Assembly (NCBI GenBank): GCA_964396385.1
Contig: CAYNFH010000007.1
Span: 1 to 62,188, forward strand
Origin: CAYNFH01 sp964396385
GTDB lineage: Bacteria > Armatimonadota > Chthonomonadetes > Chthonomonadales > CAJBBX01
Reading direction: 5' to 3'
DNA length: 62,188 nucleotides
Part shown: positions 24,897-33,048 of the stretch, piece after piece
Layout of the letters: each line of letters starts with the position of its first letter
Position numbering within the stretch: position 1 is the first letter of the stretch
Notes under the pieces: generated by a model
Database searches by the model: none
Seen by the model: only the letters and a program-made list of their open reading frames with translations
Told to the model about the DNA's origin: nothing
Position numbers and translations under genes: made by a program

Positions 24897-27065
24897 GTGG
24901 CGCCCTGCACGCTGTTGCGCTTGTCTGCCGGCTATTCATTTCTTGCCCTCTCTCTATTCCTCCTGGCGATGGTGCCGGCGGCGGCGCAGCTCGAGGCAGC
25001 TCGAGAGAGCAGCCCTCCAAAGACCCGGCGCGAAGAGGTGCGAGAGACGCTGCACGGCGTCGAGATCGTGGATCCGTTCCGGTGGCTCGAGGACCAGAAC
25101 AGCCCGGAGACCCGCGCCTGGATCGCGGCCGAGAACCGCTACGCCGATTCGCTCCTGGACCATCTTTCCGCCCGCACCGCCATCGCCGCGCGGCTCAGCC
25201 AGCTCTTGCGAGTGGAGCGCTTCGGCATGCCCCAGGTACGGCATGGACGGCTGTTCTACAGTCGCAGGGGCGCGCGCGATGAGCAGGCGATCCTCTATGT
25301 GGGCGACGGCCCCGCAGCGCCCCCGCGAATCTTCTTCAACCCGCTACGGCTGAGCAAGGACCACTCCACCTCCGCCGGCTACGAAGACATCACGGCGGAC
25401 GGTGCGCTTGCCGCCTACTGGATCCGGAGCGGCGGCGATGACCGCGTGGAGGTGCGCATCCGCGACACGCGCACGCTGCAGGACCTGCCGGACCGGCTGC
25501 CCAGGGACTATAACGAGGGCATCTCCTTCACGCGTGACAAGTCCGGCTTCTACTACAACAAGCTCACGCCCCTGGTGGGCCGCCGGGTCTACTACCACCG
25601 CATGGGCACGCCCCAGTCGGAGGACAGGGAGGTGTTCGGGGAGGGATATGGGGCGGAAATAGGAGTGGGAGGGTTCGTCTCGGAGAACGGCCGGTGGCTC
25701 CTGATACAGGTCAGCCGGGGATGGTCCCAGAACGACCTCTTCGTTCAGGATCTTCAGGACAGCGGGCCCATCCGCCCCATCGTAAAGGGCATCGAGGCCA
25801 TCTTCGATCCGGCCTTTGCCGGCGACACGCTGGTCATCCGCACGGACTGGAAGGCCCCCAACCGCCGGCTGCTGGCGATGGACCTGCCGGCGATAATGGC
25901 CGGTACCGCGGCGGAGATGGGCGCCGGCTCCTCCGCGTGGGTGGAGGCGCACACGCGGGAAATTGTACCGGCGGGGCCGGATTCGCTGGAATCGGCCTCG
26001 ACGGTCGGCGGGCGGGTGTACGCCAAGTACCTGCACGAGGTCTCCGCGGAGATCCGCGCCTTTACACCCGGCGGCCGGCCCGCAGGCGACATCCGGCTTC
26101 CGGGCATCGGCGACGCGTCCACGCCGTCCAGCCGGTGGGACGAACCGGAAGCGTTCTACAGCTTCAGCTCCTTCACCACGCCGTACACCATCTTCCGTTA
26201 CAACACGCAGTCCGGCAAGGAGACCATCTGGGCACAGCCAAAGGTCCCGTTCGAGCCCGCGGGCTACGAAGTCCGGCAGGTCTGGTTCCGCTCCAAGGAT
26301 GGAACGCACGTGCCGATGTTCCTGGTGCAGCGCAAGGGGCTGGAGTGGGATGGGAACCGCCCGGTCCTCCTGACCGGCTACGGCGGCTTCGACGCGAGCA
26401 TGCTGCCGGGATTCTGGCCGTCCGCGGTGCTGTGGGCGGACCACGGCGGCGTGCTCGCGGTGCCGAACCTGCGGGGCGGCGGAGAGTTCGGGGAGGCGTG
26501 GCACCGGGCCGGCATGCTGGCTAACAAGCAGAACGTCTTCGACGACTTCATCGCGGCGGCGGAGTGGCTCATCCAGAACCGCGTGACAAATCCCAACCGT
26601 CTCGCCATCTCCGGAGGCAGCAACGGCGGCCTGCTGGTGGGAGCGGCGCTCACGCAGCGGCCGGACCTGTTCCGCGCCGTGGTGTGCGAGTATCCGCTGC
26701 TGGACATGCTGCGCTACCACAAGTTCCTGCAGGGGCCGCAGTGGGTGCCGGAGTACGGCTCGGCGGAGGACCCGGCACAGTTCAAGTACCTCCTGGCCTA
26801 CTCGCCTTATCAGCACGTCCGGACCGGCGTCTGGTACCCCAGCGTGCTGTTCATCACCGGAGACGCGGACACGCGCGTCGCGCCGCTCCACGCGCGGAAG
26901 ATGACCGCCCTGCTGCAGAGCGTGGAGTCGCCGGGCCGTCCCATCCTGATGCACTATGAGACGGAGGCGGGACACTCCGGCGGCCAGTCTACGAGCAAGT
27001 ACATCCAGAACGAATCGCTCATCTACGCCTACCTCTTCTGGCAGCTCGGGATGGACACCCACTGA
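24897..27065 (+). CDS. Secreted prolyl oligopeptidase (S9A)
   Basis: 722 residues from GTG 24897, chosen because AAGGAG ends eight bases before it and a signal peptide follows (SFLALSLFLLAMVPAAAQ). The N-terminal seven-blade propeller (~65-430) is followed by the alpha/beta-hydrolase domain with nucleophile Ser in ISGGSNGGLL, Asp in ITGDADTRV and His in ETEAGHSGG. The enzyme cleaves short peptides after proline, here probably in the periplasm. It is divergent from the M24 peptidase. Confidence 0.9.
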   Translation: MAPCTLLRLSAGYSFLALSLFLLAMVPAAAQLEAARESSPPKTRREEVRETLHGVEIVDPFRWLEDQNSPETRAWIAAENRYADSLLDHLSARTAIAARLSQLLRVERFGMPQVRHGRLFYSRRGARDEQAILYVGDGPAAPPRIFFNPLRLSKDHSTSAGYEDITADGALAAYWIRSGGDDRVEVRIRDTRTLQDLPDRLPRDYNEGISFTRDKSGFYYNKLTPLVGRRVYYHRMGTPQSEDREVFGEGYGAEIGVGGFVSENGRWLLIQVSRGWSQNDLFVQDLQDSGPIRPIVKGIEAIFDPAFAGDTLVIRTDWKAPNRRLLAMDLPAIMAGTAAEMGAGSSAWVEAHTREIVPAGPDSLESASTVGGRVYAKYLHEVSAEIRAFTPGGRPAGDIRLPGIGDASTPSSRWDEPEAFYSFSSFTTPYTIFRYNTQSGKETIWAQPKVPFEPAGYEVRQVWFRSKDGTHVPMFLVQRKGLEWDGNRPVLLTGYGGFDASMLPGFWPSAVLWADHGGVLAVPNLRGGGEFGEAWHRAGMLANKQNVFDDFIAAAEWLIQNRVTNPNRLAISGGSNGGLLVGAALTQRPDLFRAVVCEYPLLDMLRYHKFLQGPQWVPEYGSAEDPAQFKYLLAYSPYQHVRTGVWYPSVLFITGDADTRVAPLHARKMTALLQSVESPGRPILMHYETEAGHSGGQSTSKYIQNESLIYAYLFWQLGMDTH

Positions 27066-27120
27066 TGCTGGGATCCTGCCGCTGCACCTGGTGAGCCTAC
27101 CCATTCCGCCCCAACCGCCT

Positions 27121-29412
27121 ATGATGGACTTCACGAACGCAGTTGTCGTCACGCCGCATCCCCTGGCCGGGCCGCCGGACAAGGCCGTGGCCATGCTGAT
27201 CCTGGAAGCGGCCAAACGCACGCAGGTCGCGTGGCGCCGCTCCGACTCCTGGCCGGAGCCGGGCGTGCCGGTCATCGCCGTGGGGCTGGCCGGCAGCTTC
27301 ACCGGCCCGTACGCCGAAACCGTTGTCGCGCATGCGCCGGGCAAGCCGGAGGGGTACCGCATCCGCACCATAACGGACCGCGAAGCGCATGCCATCCTGG
27401 TGGCCGGCAACGATGCGCGCGGCGTACTGTTCGGGGTCGGCCGGCTGCTTCGCGAGCTGCGGATGAGCCGTGGCCAGGCGACGCTGCCCGGCCCGCTGGA
27501 CATGGATACCGCGCCGCGCTACGCGCTCCGCGGCCACCAGCTCGGCTACCGGCCCAAGACCAACTCCTACGATGGCTGGGACCCACGACAGTGGGAGCAG
27601 TACATCCGGGACCTCGCAGTGTTCGGCACCAACGCCATCGAGCTGATACCGCCGCGCTCGGACGACGAGCCGGACAGCCCCCTCTTCCCGCTGCCGCCGA
27701 TGACCACGATGATCGGGGTCTCGCGGCTGGCGGATGAGTACGGCCTGGACGTCTGGATCTGGTACCCCGCCATGGACAAGGACTACTCCGACCCGAAGAC
27801 GGTGGAGGCCGCGCTGGCGGAGTGGGGCGAGGTATTCCAGAAGCTGCCGCGCGTCGACGCGGTGTTCGTCCCCGGCGGCGATCCGGGCCACACCGAGCCG
27901 AAGACGCTGCTGGCCATCCTGGAGAAGCAGACCGAAAACCTGCACCGCTACCACCCCCGGGCGCAGATGTGGGTCTCGCCGCAGGGCTTCAACAAGGAGT
28001 GGATGGACCAGTTCTTGGGGCTGCTGAAGCACGAGCCGGCCTGGCTGAGCGGCGTGGTCTACGGCCCGCAGGTGCGGATGCCCATCGCCGCCTTCCGCGC
28101 GGCCGTTCCGAAGCGGTACCCCATCCGCCACTACCCGGACATCACCCACTGCCACCACTGTGAGTATCCTGTCCCGGACTGGGACGTGGCGTTCGCGCTC
28201 ACGGAGGGGCGGGAGCCCATCAATCCGCGGCCGGTGGGCGAGGCGACGATCTTCCGCGACACGCAGAAGGAGACGGTGGGCTTCCTCACCTACTCCGAGG
28301 GCTGCAACGACGACGTGAACAAGGTCGTCTGGTGCGGGCTGGGCTGGGACCCGGAGCAGGACGTGACTCAGATCCTGCGGGAGTACAGCCGGTACTTCAT
28401 CGGGCCGGAGCTGGAGGAGGGGTTCGCGCAGGGGCTGCTGGCGCTGGAGCGGGACTGGCAGGGAACGGCCATCTCCAATGATTCTATATATACGACCCTG
28501 CACCAGTTCCAGGACATGGAGCGGTCCGCCGCGCCGCCTCAGCTCCTGAACTGGCGGTTCCAGCAGGCGCTCTACCGCGCCTACTACGACGCCTATGTGC
28601 GCGCGCGGATGCTGCACGAATCCGGCCTGGAGGACCAGGCGCTGTCGCGGCTGCGGGAGGCGCCGCGGATCGGCGCGCTGAACGCCATGGCGCAAGCGGA
28701 GGAGATGCTGAACCGGGGCCTGACGGAGCCGGTGGCGGCGGACTGGCGCGCGCGCATCTTCGAGCTGGCGGAGGCGCTCTTCCAGAGCATCCGGATGCAG
28801 CTCAGCGTGTCCCGCTACAAGGCCGAGCCCGGCCGCGCGGACAACCTGGACTACGTGGACTTCCCCATCACCCAGCGCGCATGGCTGCTGCAGCGGATGG
28901 CGGAGATACGCCGGTATCCCGGCGAGCCGGAGCGGCTGCGGCAGATCGAGGTGCTGCTCCAGCGGGAAAACCCCGGCCCCGGAGGCTTCTACGACGCGTT
29001 GGGCTACCCCGGCCGCCGGCCGCACCTGCTGCCGGGCAAGGGGTTCAGCCAGGACCCGGGCACCTTCGAGAGCGTGCAGACCATTGTGGATGACGAGCCG
29101 CAAGGCCCGAAGGCCTGGTGGTCGCACGCCATGGCGCTGTACGATCTTCCGCTACGGACGCGGTACACAGACCTGGACCCGCATGCCGAATATAAGGTAC
29201 GGGTGGTCTACGGCTCCGGCCCGATCCGGATGGAGGCGTTCGGCCGGGAGATCCACCCGCTCATCAACCGCCCATACCAGCTGCTGGAGTACGACCTTCC
29301 CCCGGAATCGACGCGTGGTGGCACGCTGGAGCTCACCTGGCACGGTCCCAAAGGCCAGGGGCACGCGGGCCGCGGCTGCCAGGTGGCGGAGGTATGGCTA
29401 ATCAGGCGATAG
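27121..29412 (+). CDS. Large glycoside hydrolase with GH20/GH67-like N-terminal zincin-like fold
   Basis: 763 residues starting at ATG 27121 (or 27124). The first ~130 residues (VVVTPHPLAGPPDKAV, then YRIRTITDREAHAILVAGNDARGVLFGVGRLLRELR) match the helper domain found before GH20, GH67 and GH84 barrels. The barrel follows from RYALRGHQLGYRPKTNSYDGWD, with VDAVFVPGGDPGHTEP and DITHCHHCEYPVPDWD as conserved-looking loops. A helical region and a C-terminal beta domain complete it. No signal peptide is evident. The substrate is unknown; a uronic-acid or hexosaminide role would fit the RraA and sugar genes around it. Confidence 0.55.
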   Translation: MMDFTNAVVVTPHPLAGPPDKAVAMLILEAAKRTQVAWRRSDSWPEPGVPVIAVGLAGSFTGPYAETVVAHAPGKPEGYRIRTITDREAHAILVAGNDARGVLFGVGRLLRELRMSRGQATLPGPLDMDTAPRYALRGHQLGYRPKTNSYDGWDPRQWEQYIRDLAVFGTNAIELIPPRSDDEPDSPLFPLPPMTTMIGVSRLADEYGLDVWIWYPAMDKDYSDPKTVEAALAEWGEVFQKLPRVDAVFVPGGDPGHTEPKTLLAILEKQTENLHRYHPRAQMWVSPQGFNKEWMDQFLGLLKHEPAWLSGVVYGPQVRMPIAAFRAAVPKRYPIRHYPDITHCHHCEYPVPDWDVAFALTEGREPINPRPVGEATIFRDTQKETVGFLTYSEGCNDDVNKVVWCGLGWDPEQDVTQILREYSRYFIGPELEEGFAQGLLALERDWQGTAISNDSIYTTLHQFQDMERSAAPPQLLNWRFQQALYRAYYDAYVRARMLHESGLEDQALSRLREAPRIGALNAMAQAEEMLNRGLTEPVAADWRARIFELAEALFQSIRMQLSVSRYKAEPGRADNLDYVDFPITQRAWLLQRMAEIRRYPGEPERLRQIEVLLQRENPGPGGFYDALGYPGRRPHLLPGKGFSQDPGTFESVQTIVDDEPQGPKAWWSHAMALYDLPLRTRYTDLDPHAEYKVRVVYGSGPIRMEAFGREIHPLINRPYQLLEYDLPPESTRGGTLELTWHGPKGQGHAGRGCQVAEVWLIRR

Positions 29413-29443
29413 GTGTTCAGGTGTTCAGGGCCGGAATCCCGGA
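29411..29443. repeat. Short GGTGTTCA array with a core-like GGAATCC
   Basis: Two GGTGTTCA units and GCCGGAATCCCGG lie between the glycosidase stop and the RraA-family start. The same unit forms the element at 41307-41367. Confidence 0.7.
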
Positions 29444-29466
29444 CGCCGGCATTAAAGGGAGTGAGT

Positions 29467-30219
29467 GTGCCAGAGAACCGATTGACCCACGCGGAGCTGC
29501 TGCAGCTCAAGCGGTGGAATACGCCCACCATTTACAACGGCTGGGAGCAGATCACGCGCGCGAATCCGGCGGGCGACTGCTTCAACCTGGAGGAGACCAC
29601 GGACTTCATGCCGCAGATGGGGCCCATGGTCGGCTATGCGGTAACGCTGGTCATCCAACCGTCGAACAAGAAGGTGCGGGAGGAGAATCCGGAAGCCGGC
29701 GGCGAGTACCGGCAGTACGCGGCCTCCGTACCTGGCCCCAAGATCGTGGTGGTGCAGGATCTGGACAAGCCCCAGGTGCTCGGATCCTTCTGGGGCGAGG
29801 TGAACGCCAACGTCCACCGCGCGCTGGGCTGCGTGGGCACGCTGACGGACGGGGGGGTGCGGGACCTGGATGAGATGACCAACGCCGGCCTAAAGGCCAT
29901 CGCCCGCCGGCTTTGCGTGGGACACGCGCATGCCTGGCCGGTAAGGTGGAACTGCCCCGTCGAGGTGTTCGGGACCGCCGTGAAGCCGGGCCAGCTCATC
30001 CACGCGGACAAGCACGGGTTCCTGGCCATTCCGGATGAGGACGAGGCCGAGCTGCTGGACGCGGTGCGGTTCATGGACGAGCAGGAGTGCAGCACGGTTA
30101 TCGAGGCGGCGCGCTCCTGCGCCGGATGCAGCATGGAGGAAACGCTGGACCGCATTGACCGGGCGCGGCAGGCGTTCGGCTGGCATGTGCACCAGCGCTT
30201 CGGCCGGCGGGGGCAGTAG
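29467..30219 (+). CDS. RraA-family protein (HMG/CHA aldolase-like)
   Basis: 250 residues. GTG 29467 is preferred since AAAGGGA ends six bases upstream. The fold signature is the central swivelling region: GEVNANVHRALGCVGTLTDGGVRDLDEM and PVEVFGTAVKPGQLIHADKHGFLAIP. Many members are Mg-dependent aldolases or decarboxylases of keto acids (HMG/CHA type); others regulate RNase E. Next to a glycosidase and a truncated sugar-acid transporter, a catabolic role is more likely. Confidence 0.75.
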   Translation: MPENRLTHAELLQLKRWNTPTIYNGWEQITRANPAGDCFNLEETTDFMPQMGPMVGYAVTLVIQPSNKKVREENPEAGGEYRQYAASVPGPKIVVVQDLDKPQVLGSFWGEVNANVHRALGCVGTLTDGGVRDLDEMTNAGLKAIARRLCVGHAHAWPVRWNCPVEVFGTAVKPGQLIHADKHGFLAIPDEDEAELLDAVRFMDEQECSTVIEAARSCAGCSMEETLDRIDRARQAFGWHVHQRFGRRGQ

Positions 30220-30234
30220 GAGCCGCACCACCTC

Positions 30235-30480
30235 GTGGAATCCATCCAGAACCGGTACCGCTGGCAGGTGGTGGGCATGTTGTGGCTCATCTGCTTCTTC
30301 AACTATGCGGACCGGCAGGCTATCCTTTTCTAACCTGGATGCCCAGCTTCCTCAAGGAGAAGTTCCACCTGGACCTGGCGGCGGGGCTGCGGGCGACCGT
30401 GTTCATCCAGGTGGCGAGCATGGCGGGGTCGGCGCTGGAGGCGCTGCTGGGCGCGCCGTGCATCTACGGAGGTCTGAAGG
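30235..30480 (+). pseudogene. Degraded MFS (ACS-type) transporter fragment
   Basis: GTG 30235 opens RYRWQVVGMLWLICFFNYAD, the typical first helix of anion:cation symporters, but a TAA comes at 30331. In a shifted frame the continuation is clear: FLTWMPSFLKEKFHLDLAAG, then one more helix, after which the sequence ends where the methylase gene begins. Only ~80 of the ~430 expected residues remain. It followed the RraA gene as its likely transporter partner before being lost. Confidence 0.65.
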
Positions 30481-30487
30481 GATCCAA

Positions 30488-32602
30488 ATGGCGCGAAGGC
30501 ATGTGGCACGCGACGGCAGCCTGATTTCACTGTTTATGCGGCTGGAGGAGCTGGTTCGCGCCAACTCGGGACTGGACCCTTTTGAGGAGATCCTGAAGCT
30601 CGTCATCGCCAAGCTGTGGGACGAGCGCCACGAAGACGGCCGCCTCTTCCCGCAACCATACTCCCCCAGCATTGGGGGCCGGGGGGCTCCTGTCAAATCC
30701 GTTCTCACCACTCACGCCTCACGACTCACGACTCCTGTCAGCGCCGTTACGGACCTCCTCGCCCGCGCGGAGCAAGGATGGCCGGGAATCCTGGAGCCCG
30801 GCGCACGGCCAGCGCTGACGCCGGAGCACCTGCAAGTGTGCACCGCGCCGCTGGCGGGAGTGCGGCTTCTGGACGCGGGACTGGAGGCCCTGGACTGCGT
30901 GCTGGAGGTGCTGGCGGGGCGTGGGAGCAAGGGCGCGAAGGGCCAGTACTTCACGCCGCGGCACGTGGTCGGGATGTGCGTCCGGATGCTGCGTCCTCGC
31001 GTCGACGAGACCGTGCTGGATCCCGCATGCGGCTCCGGCGCGTTCCTGATTCACACCCTTAACGCTCTGCGGCGGGAAGGCGCGCTAAGCACGCCCGAGC
31101 AGGTAGCCGCGTACGGCGCCACACGGCTCTGGGGCTGGGACATCGACGAGCGCGCCGCCCGAATCGCGCGCACGCTGCTGGTCATCGCGACGGGCAGACC
31201 GGGGAACGTCCGGTGCGTCAATAGCCTAGTGGAGGACGGCGTGACCTCCGCGGGCTCCCCCGACGGGCGACCACACAGGGTCGCCCCTACAGAACGAGCA
31301 TTGCGCTCCCAACTGCAGGTCGACGTGATTCTCGCGAATCCGCCGTTCGCGGGGGACATGCGGGAGCCGGGGCTGCTGGGAGCATACGAGCTGGCGGCGG
31401 GTCGCAGCCGTATCGAGCGGGACGTGCTGTTCCTGGAGCGGTGCATCCAACTCCTCCGGCCGGGCGGCCGGATGGCCATCGTCCTGCCGCACAACAAGCT
31501 GGCGGCCGCGACCTACGCCTACGCGCGGCAGTGGCTGGTGGAGCGGGCGCGGGTGCTGGCGGTGGTGGGACTGGGCCGGCACACCTTCCTTCCGCACACG
31601 CACCAGAAAGCGAGTGTGCTGTTCCTCCAGAAGCGCGAGCGGGCGGGGATGCCGGACGCGGACGAATCCGTCTTCTTTGCCGTGAGCGAGCGGGACGGCA
31701 AGAGCTCGCGGGGAGAGCTGCTCTGGCGTGAGGGATGCGGGCCGGAGTGCGGCGCGTGGGACGGCGTGGATCACGATCTAGGGGAGATTGTAGAGGCGTA
31801 CCGGGAACATTTTGAAACCGCTACACCGCGCCGGGCTGAAACCGGCTCCGCAGCCCGTCAGGGGTTCTCCTGTAATAGCACCGGAGTTTCAGCCCGGTGC
31901 GGTGTGGGAACGCGCGCTCTGTTGCTGGATTCTGAGAGCGTTACGTCCAGGTCTCGACTGAGCACTGTCAAGAGACTTGCCGCCCTCGGAGATTTCCTCG
32001 TCCTCGCGCCGGAGCGCTACGATCCACGCCGGGAGGCCAGCCGGAAAGACACGGACTCGGTGCCGCTGGAGGAGGTAGCAGTGGTGGTCCGCGAAACGGT
32101 CGCGCCGCGCGAGGGAGAGCGCCGGAAGTGCATCGTGCTCGACACCTCGGATTCGCGGCATGGGAACATTGCCGGCCGCAAGGCACCTGTTCCGGCAAAC
32201 AGACTGGGGAGCGTAAAGAGGATCGCCCGGCCGGGAGACGTGATCATCTCCCGCCTGCGACCCTACCTGCGGCAGGTAGGTTACGTGGATGCTGGAGTGC
32301 TGGGCGGGAGTCCTGGGGCGCTGATCGCGTGCTCGACGGAATACTTTGTGCTGCGCGCGCGAGACAGTGCGTCCATCGCGTTCCTTGTGCCCTTCCTGTT
32401 GTCCCGGCCCGTGCAGGCGGCGCTGGCGGCAGCGCAGGAGGGGGGCCACCACCCGCGGTTCAGCGAGGCCATGCTGCGCGGGCTGCCGATTCCAGCATCG
32501 CTGGTCGCACGGCGGGCCGAGGTCTCCGCCGAGGTGGAGCGGTGTGTGGCTCTTTATCGGGAAGCGGAGTCCGGGCTTGCCGCGCTCGTCGCTGGGGAGT
32601 GA
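30488..32602 (+). CDS. Type I-like DNA adenine methylase fused to a specificity (TRD) domain
   Basis: 704 residues from ATG 30488 with GAAGGGA five bases upstream. N6-methylase motifs are YFTPRHVVGMCVRML, motif I VLDPACGSGAF (near 177) and motif IV ILANPPFAG (near 283). The C-terminal third resembles one HsdS half: KRLAALGDFL, RPGDVIISRLRPYLRQVGYV, HHPRFSEAMLRGLPIP and an end helix. No nuclease domain or neighbouring restriction subunit is seen, so it is probably a solitary methylase. Three unrelated repeat insertions lie in frame at residues ~57-83, ~258-268 and ~445-472. It abuts an MFS remnant, which suggests replacement of that gene by transfer. Confidence 0.75.
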   Translation: MARRHVARDGSLISLFMRLEELVRANSGLDPFEEILKLVIAKLWDERHEDGRLFPQPYSPSIGGRGAPVKSVLTTHASRLTTPVSAVTDLLARAEQGWPGILEPGARPALTPEHLQVCTAPLAGVRLLDAGLEALDCVLEVLAGRGSKGAKGQYFTPRHVVGMCVRMLRPRVDETVLDPACGSGAFLIHTLNALRREGALSTPEQVAAYGATRLWGWDIDERAARIARTLLVIATGRPGNVRCVNSLVEDGVTSAGSPDGRPHRVAPTERALRSQLQVDVILANPPFAGDMREPGLLGAYELAAGRSRIERDVLFLERCIQLLRPGGRMAIVLPHNKLAAATYAYARQWLVERARVLAVVGLGRHTFLPHTHQKASVLFLQKRERAGMPDADESVFFAVSERDGKSSRGELLWREGCGPECGAWDGVDHDLGEIVEAYREHFETATPRRAETGSAARQGFSCNSTGVSARCGVGTRALLLDSESVTSRSRLSTVKRLAALGDFLVLAPERYDPRREASRKDTDSVPLEEVAVVVRETVAPREGERRKCIVLDTSDSRHGNIAGRKAPVPANRLGSVKRIARPGDVIISRLRPYLRQVGYVDAGVLGGSPGALIACSTEYFVLRARDSASIAFLVPFLLSRPVQAALAAAQEGGHHPRFSEAMLRGLPIPASLVARRAEVSAEVERCVALYREAESGLAALVAGE
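30659..30735. repeat. In-frame compound repeat: CCCCCAGCATTGGGGG hairpin plus ACTCACG array
   Basis: A G-rich hairpin (CTCCCCCAGCATTGGGGGCC) is followed by three ACTCACG-type heptamers, both inside the methylase gene near its N-terminus. Confidence 0.75.
31261..31290. repeat. In-frame GGGCGACCACACAGGGTCGCCC hairpin
   Basis: GGGCGACC and GGTCGCCC pair around ACACA, followed by CCTAC. It lies between the SAM-binding and NPPF motifs of the methylase. A related copy is at 39808-39871. Confidence 0.75.
31824..31904. repeat. In-frame CCGGGCTGAAACCGG / CCGGAGTTTCAGCCCGG hairpin element
   Basis: Two ~20-base arms (31824-31845 and 31881-31904) form a long stem in the linker between the methylase and TRD parts. 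Related copies are within 37969-38330. Confidence 0.8.
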
Positions 32603-32624
32603 CAGACTTCGAGCTGCTGCCGTA

Positions 32625-32656
32625 AAGCAGGTCGCTCGCTGAGCTCGGGATGACAG
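32625..32656. repeat. Degenerate GCTCGGGATGACAG hairpin repeat
   Basis: The sequence AGGTCGCTCGCTGAGCTCGG and following ATGACAG, just after the methylase stop, is a variant of the family at 24396-24467. Confidence 0.6.
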
Positions 32657-32786
32657 ATAGAATCCGAACTCTCGTCTCAGCAGTGAGCAGGTAGACGCAT
32701 GGGAACTTATTCCGCCAGCAACTAAGTAGATGATCCTAGCGTGGCGGCGCGCCGAGCGCCCGAGCGGGGATTCTGGCATGGTTCGC

Positions 32787-32815
32787 TTTACAGGCAAGCG
32801 ACCATCTGCTATCCT
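32787..32815 (+). promoter_or_regulatory. Strong-looking sigma70 promoter
   Basis: TTTACA (32787-32792) and TATCCT (32810-32815) are 17 bp apart, with transcription expected from about 32822. It lies 230 bases before the next start codon. Confidence 0.5.
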
Positions 32816-32821
32816 AGTGGC

Positions 32822-32985
32822 TGAGCGAACCGATCTACCCGGCCGATAATCCTATCGGCAGAACCCCATCTCCTCGCAGGGATGGGCCATTCTGGGCTCC
32901 GACGCCCGTGGTCCAGCCAGGCGGGAGAGAGCGTGATCCCCTCCGGACACCTCCCTTTCTCTGACCGGCAGCAGCCGCTCGCACG
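32822..32985 (+). ncRNA. Candidate structured RNA or long structured leader
   Basis: The sequence after the promoter folds by eye into several stems: GAGCG (32823-32827) with CGCTC (32976-32980) as a closing stem, CCGATA (32843-32848) with TATCGG (32853-32858), and CCCATC (32865-32870) with GATGGG (32881-32886). A GC-rich hairpin near 32997-33022 could end it. It matches no RNA family I can name; a 6S-like RNA or a regulatory leader of the downstream dehydrogenase are both possible. Confidence 0.3.
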
Positions 32986-33048
32986 TCCCTGCGACGCAGG
33001 CGCGCTAGAGCGCCCGCGCGTAAATCACGTCATCGGAGATGTGTCCAA

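Noticed and set aside
25344..27503. Very long minus-strand open frame (719 codons)
   Set aside because: It is antisense to the clear prolyl oligopeptidase gene and is explained by high-GC codon bias; its translation has no recognisable domain.
27097..29127. Long minus-strand open frame (676 codons)
   Set aside because: Antisense to the conserved glycosidase; Arg/His/Val-rich translation typical of a GC shadow.
30488..32602. Complete restriction-modification system
   Set aside because: No nuclease domain and no restriction subunit gene lie on either side.
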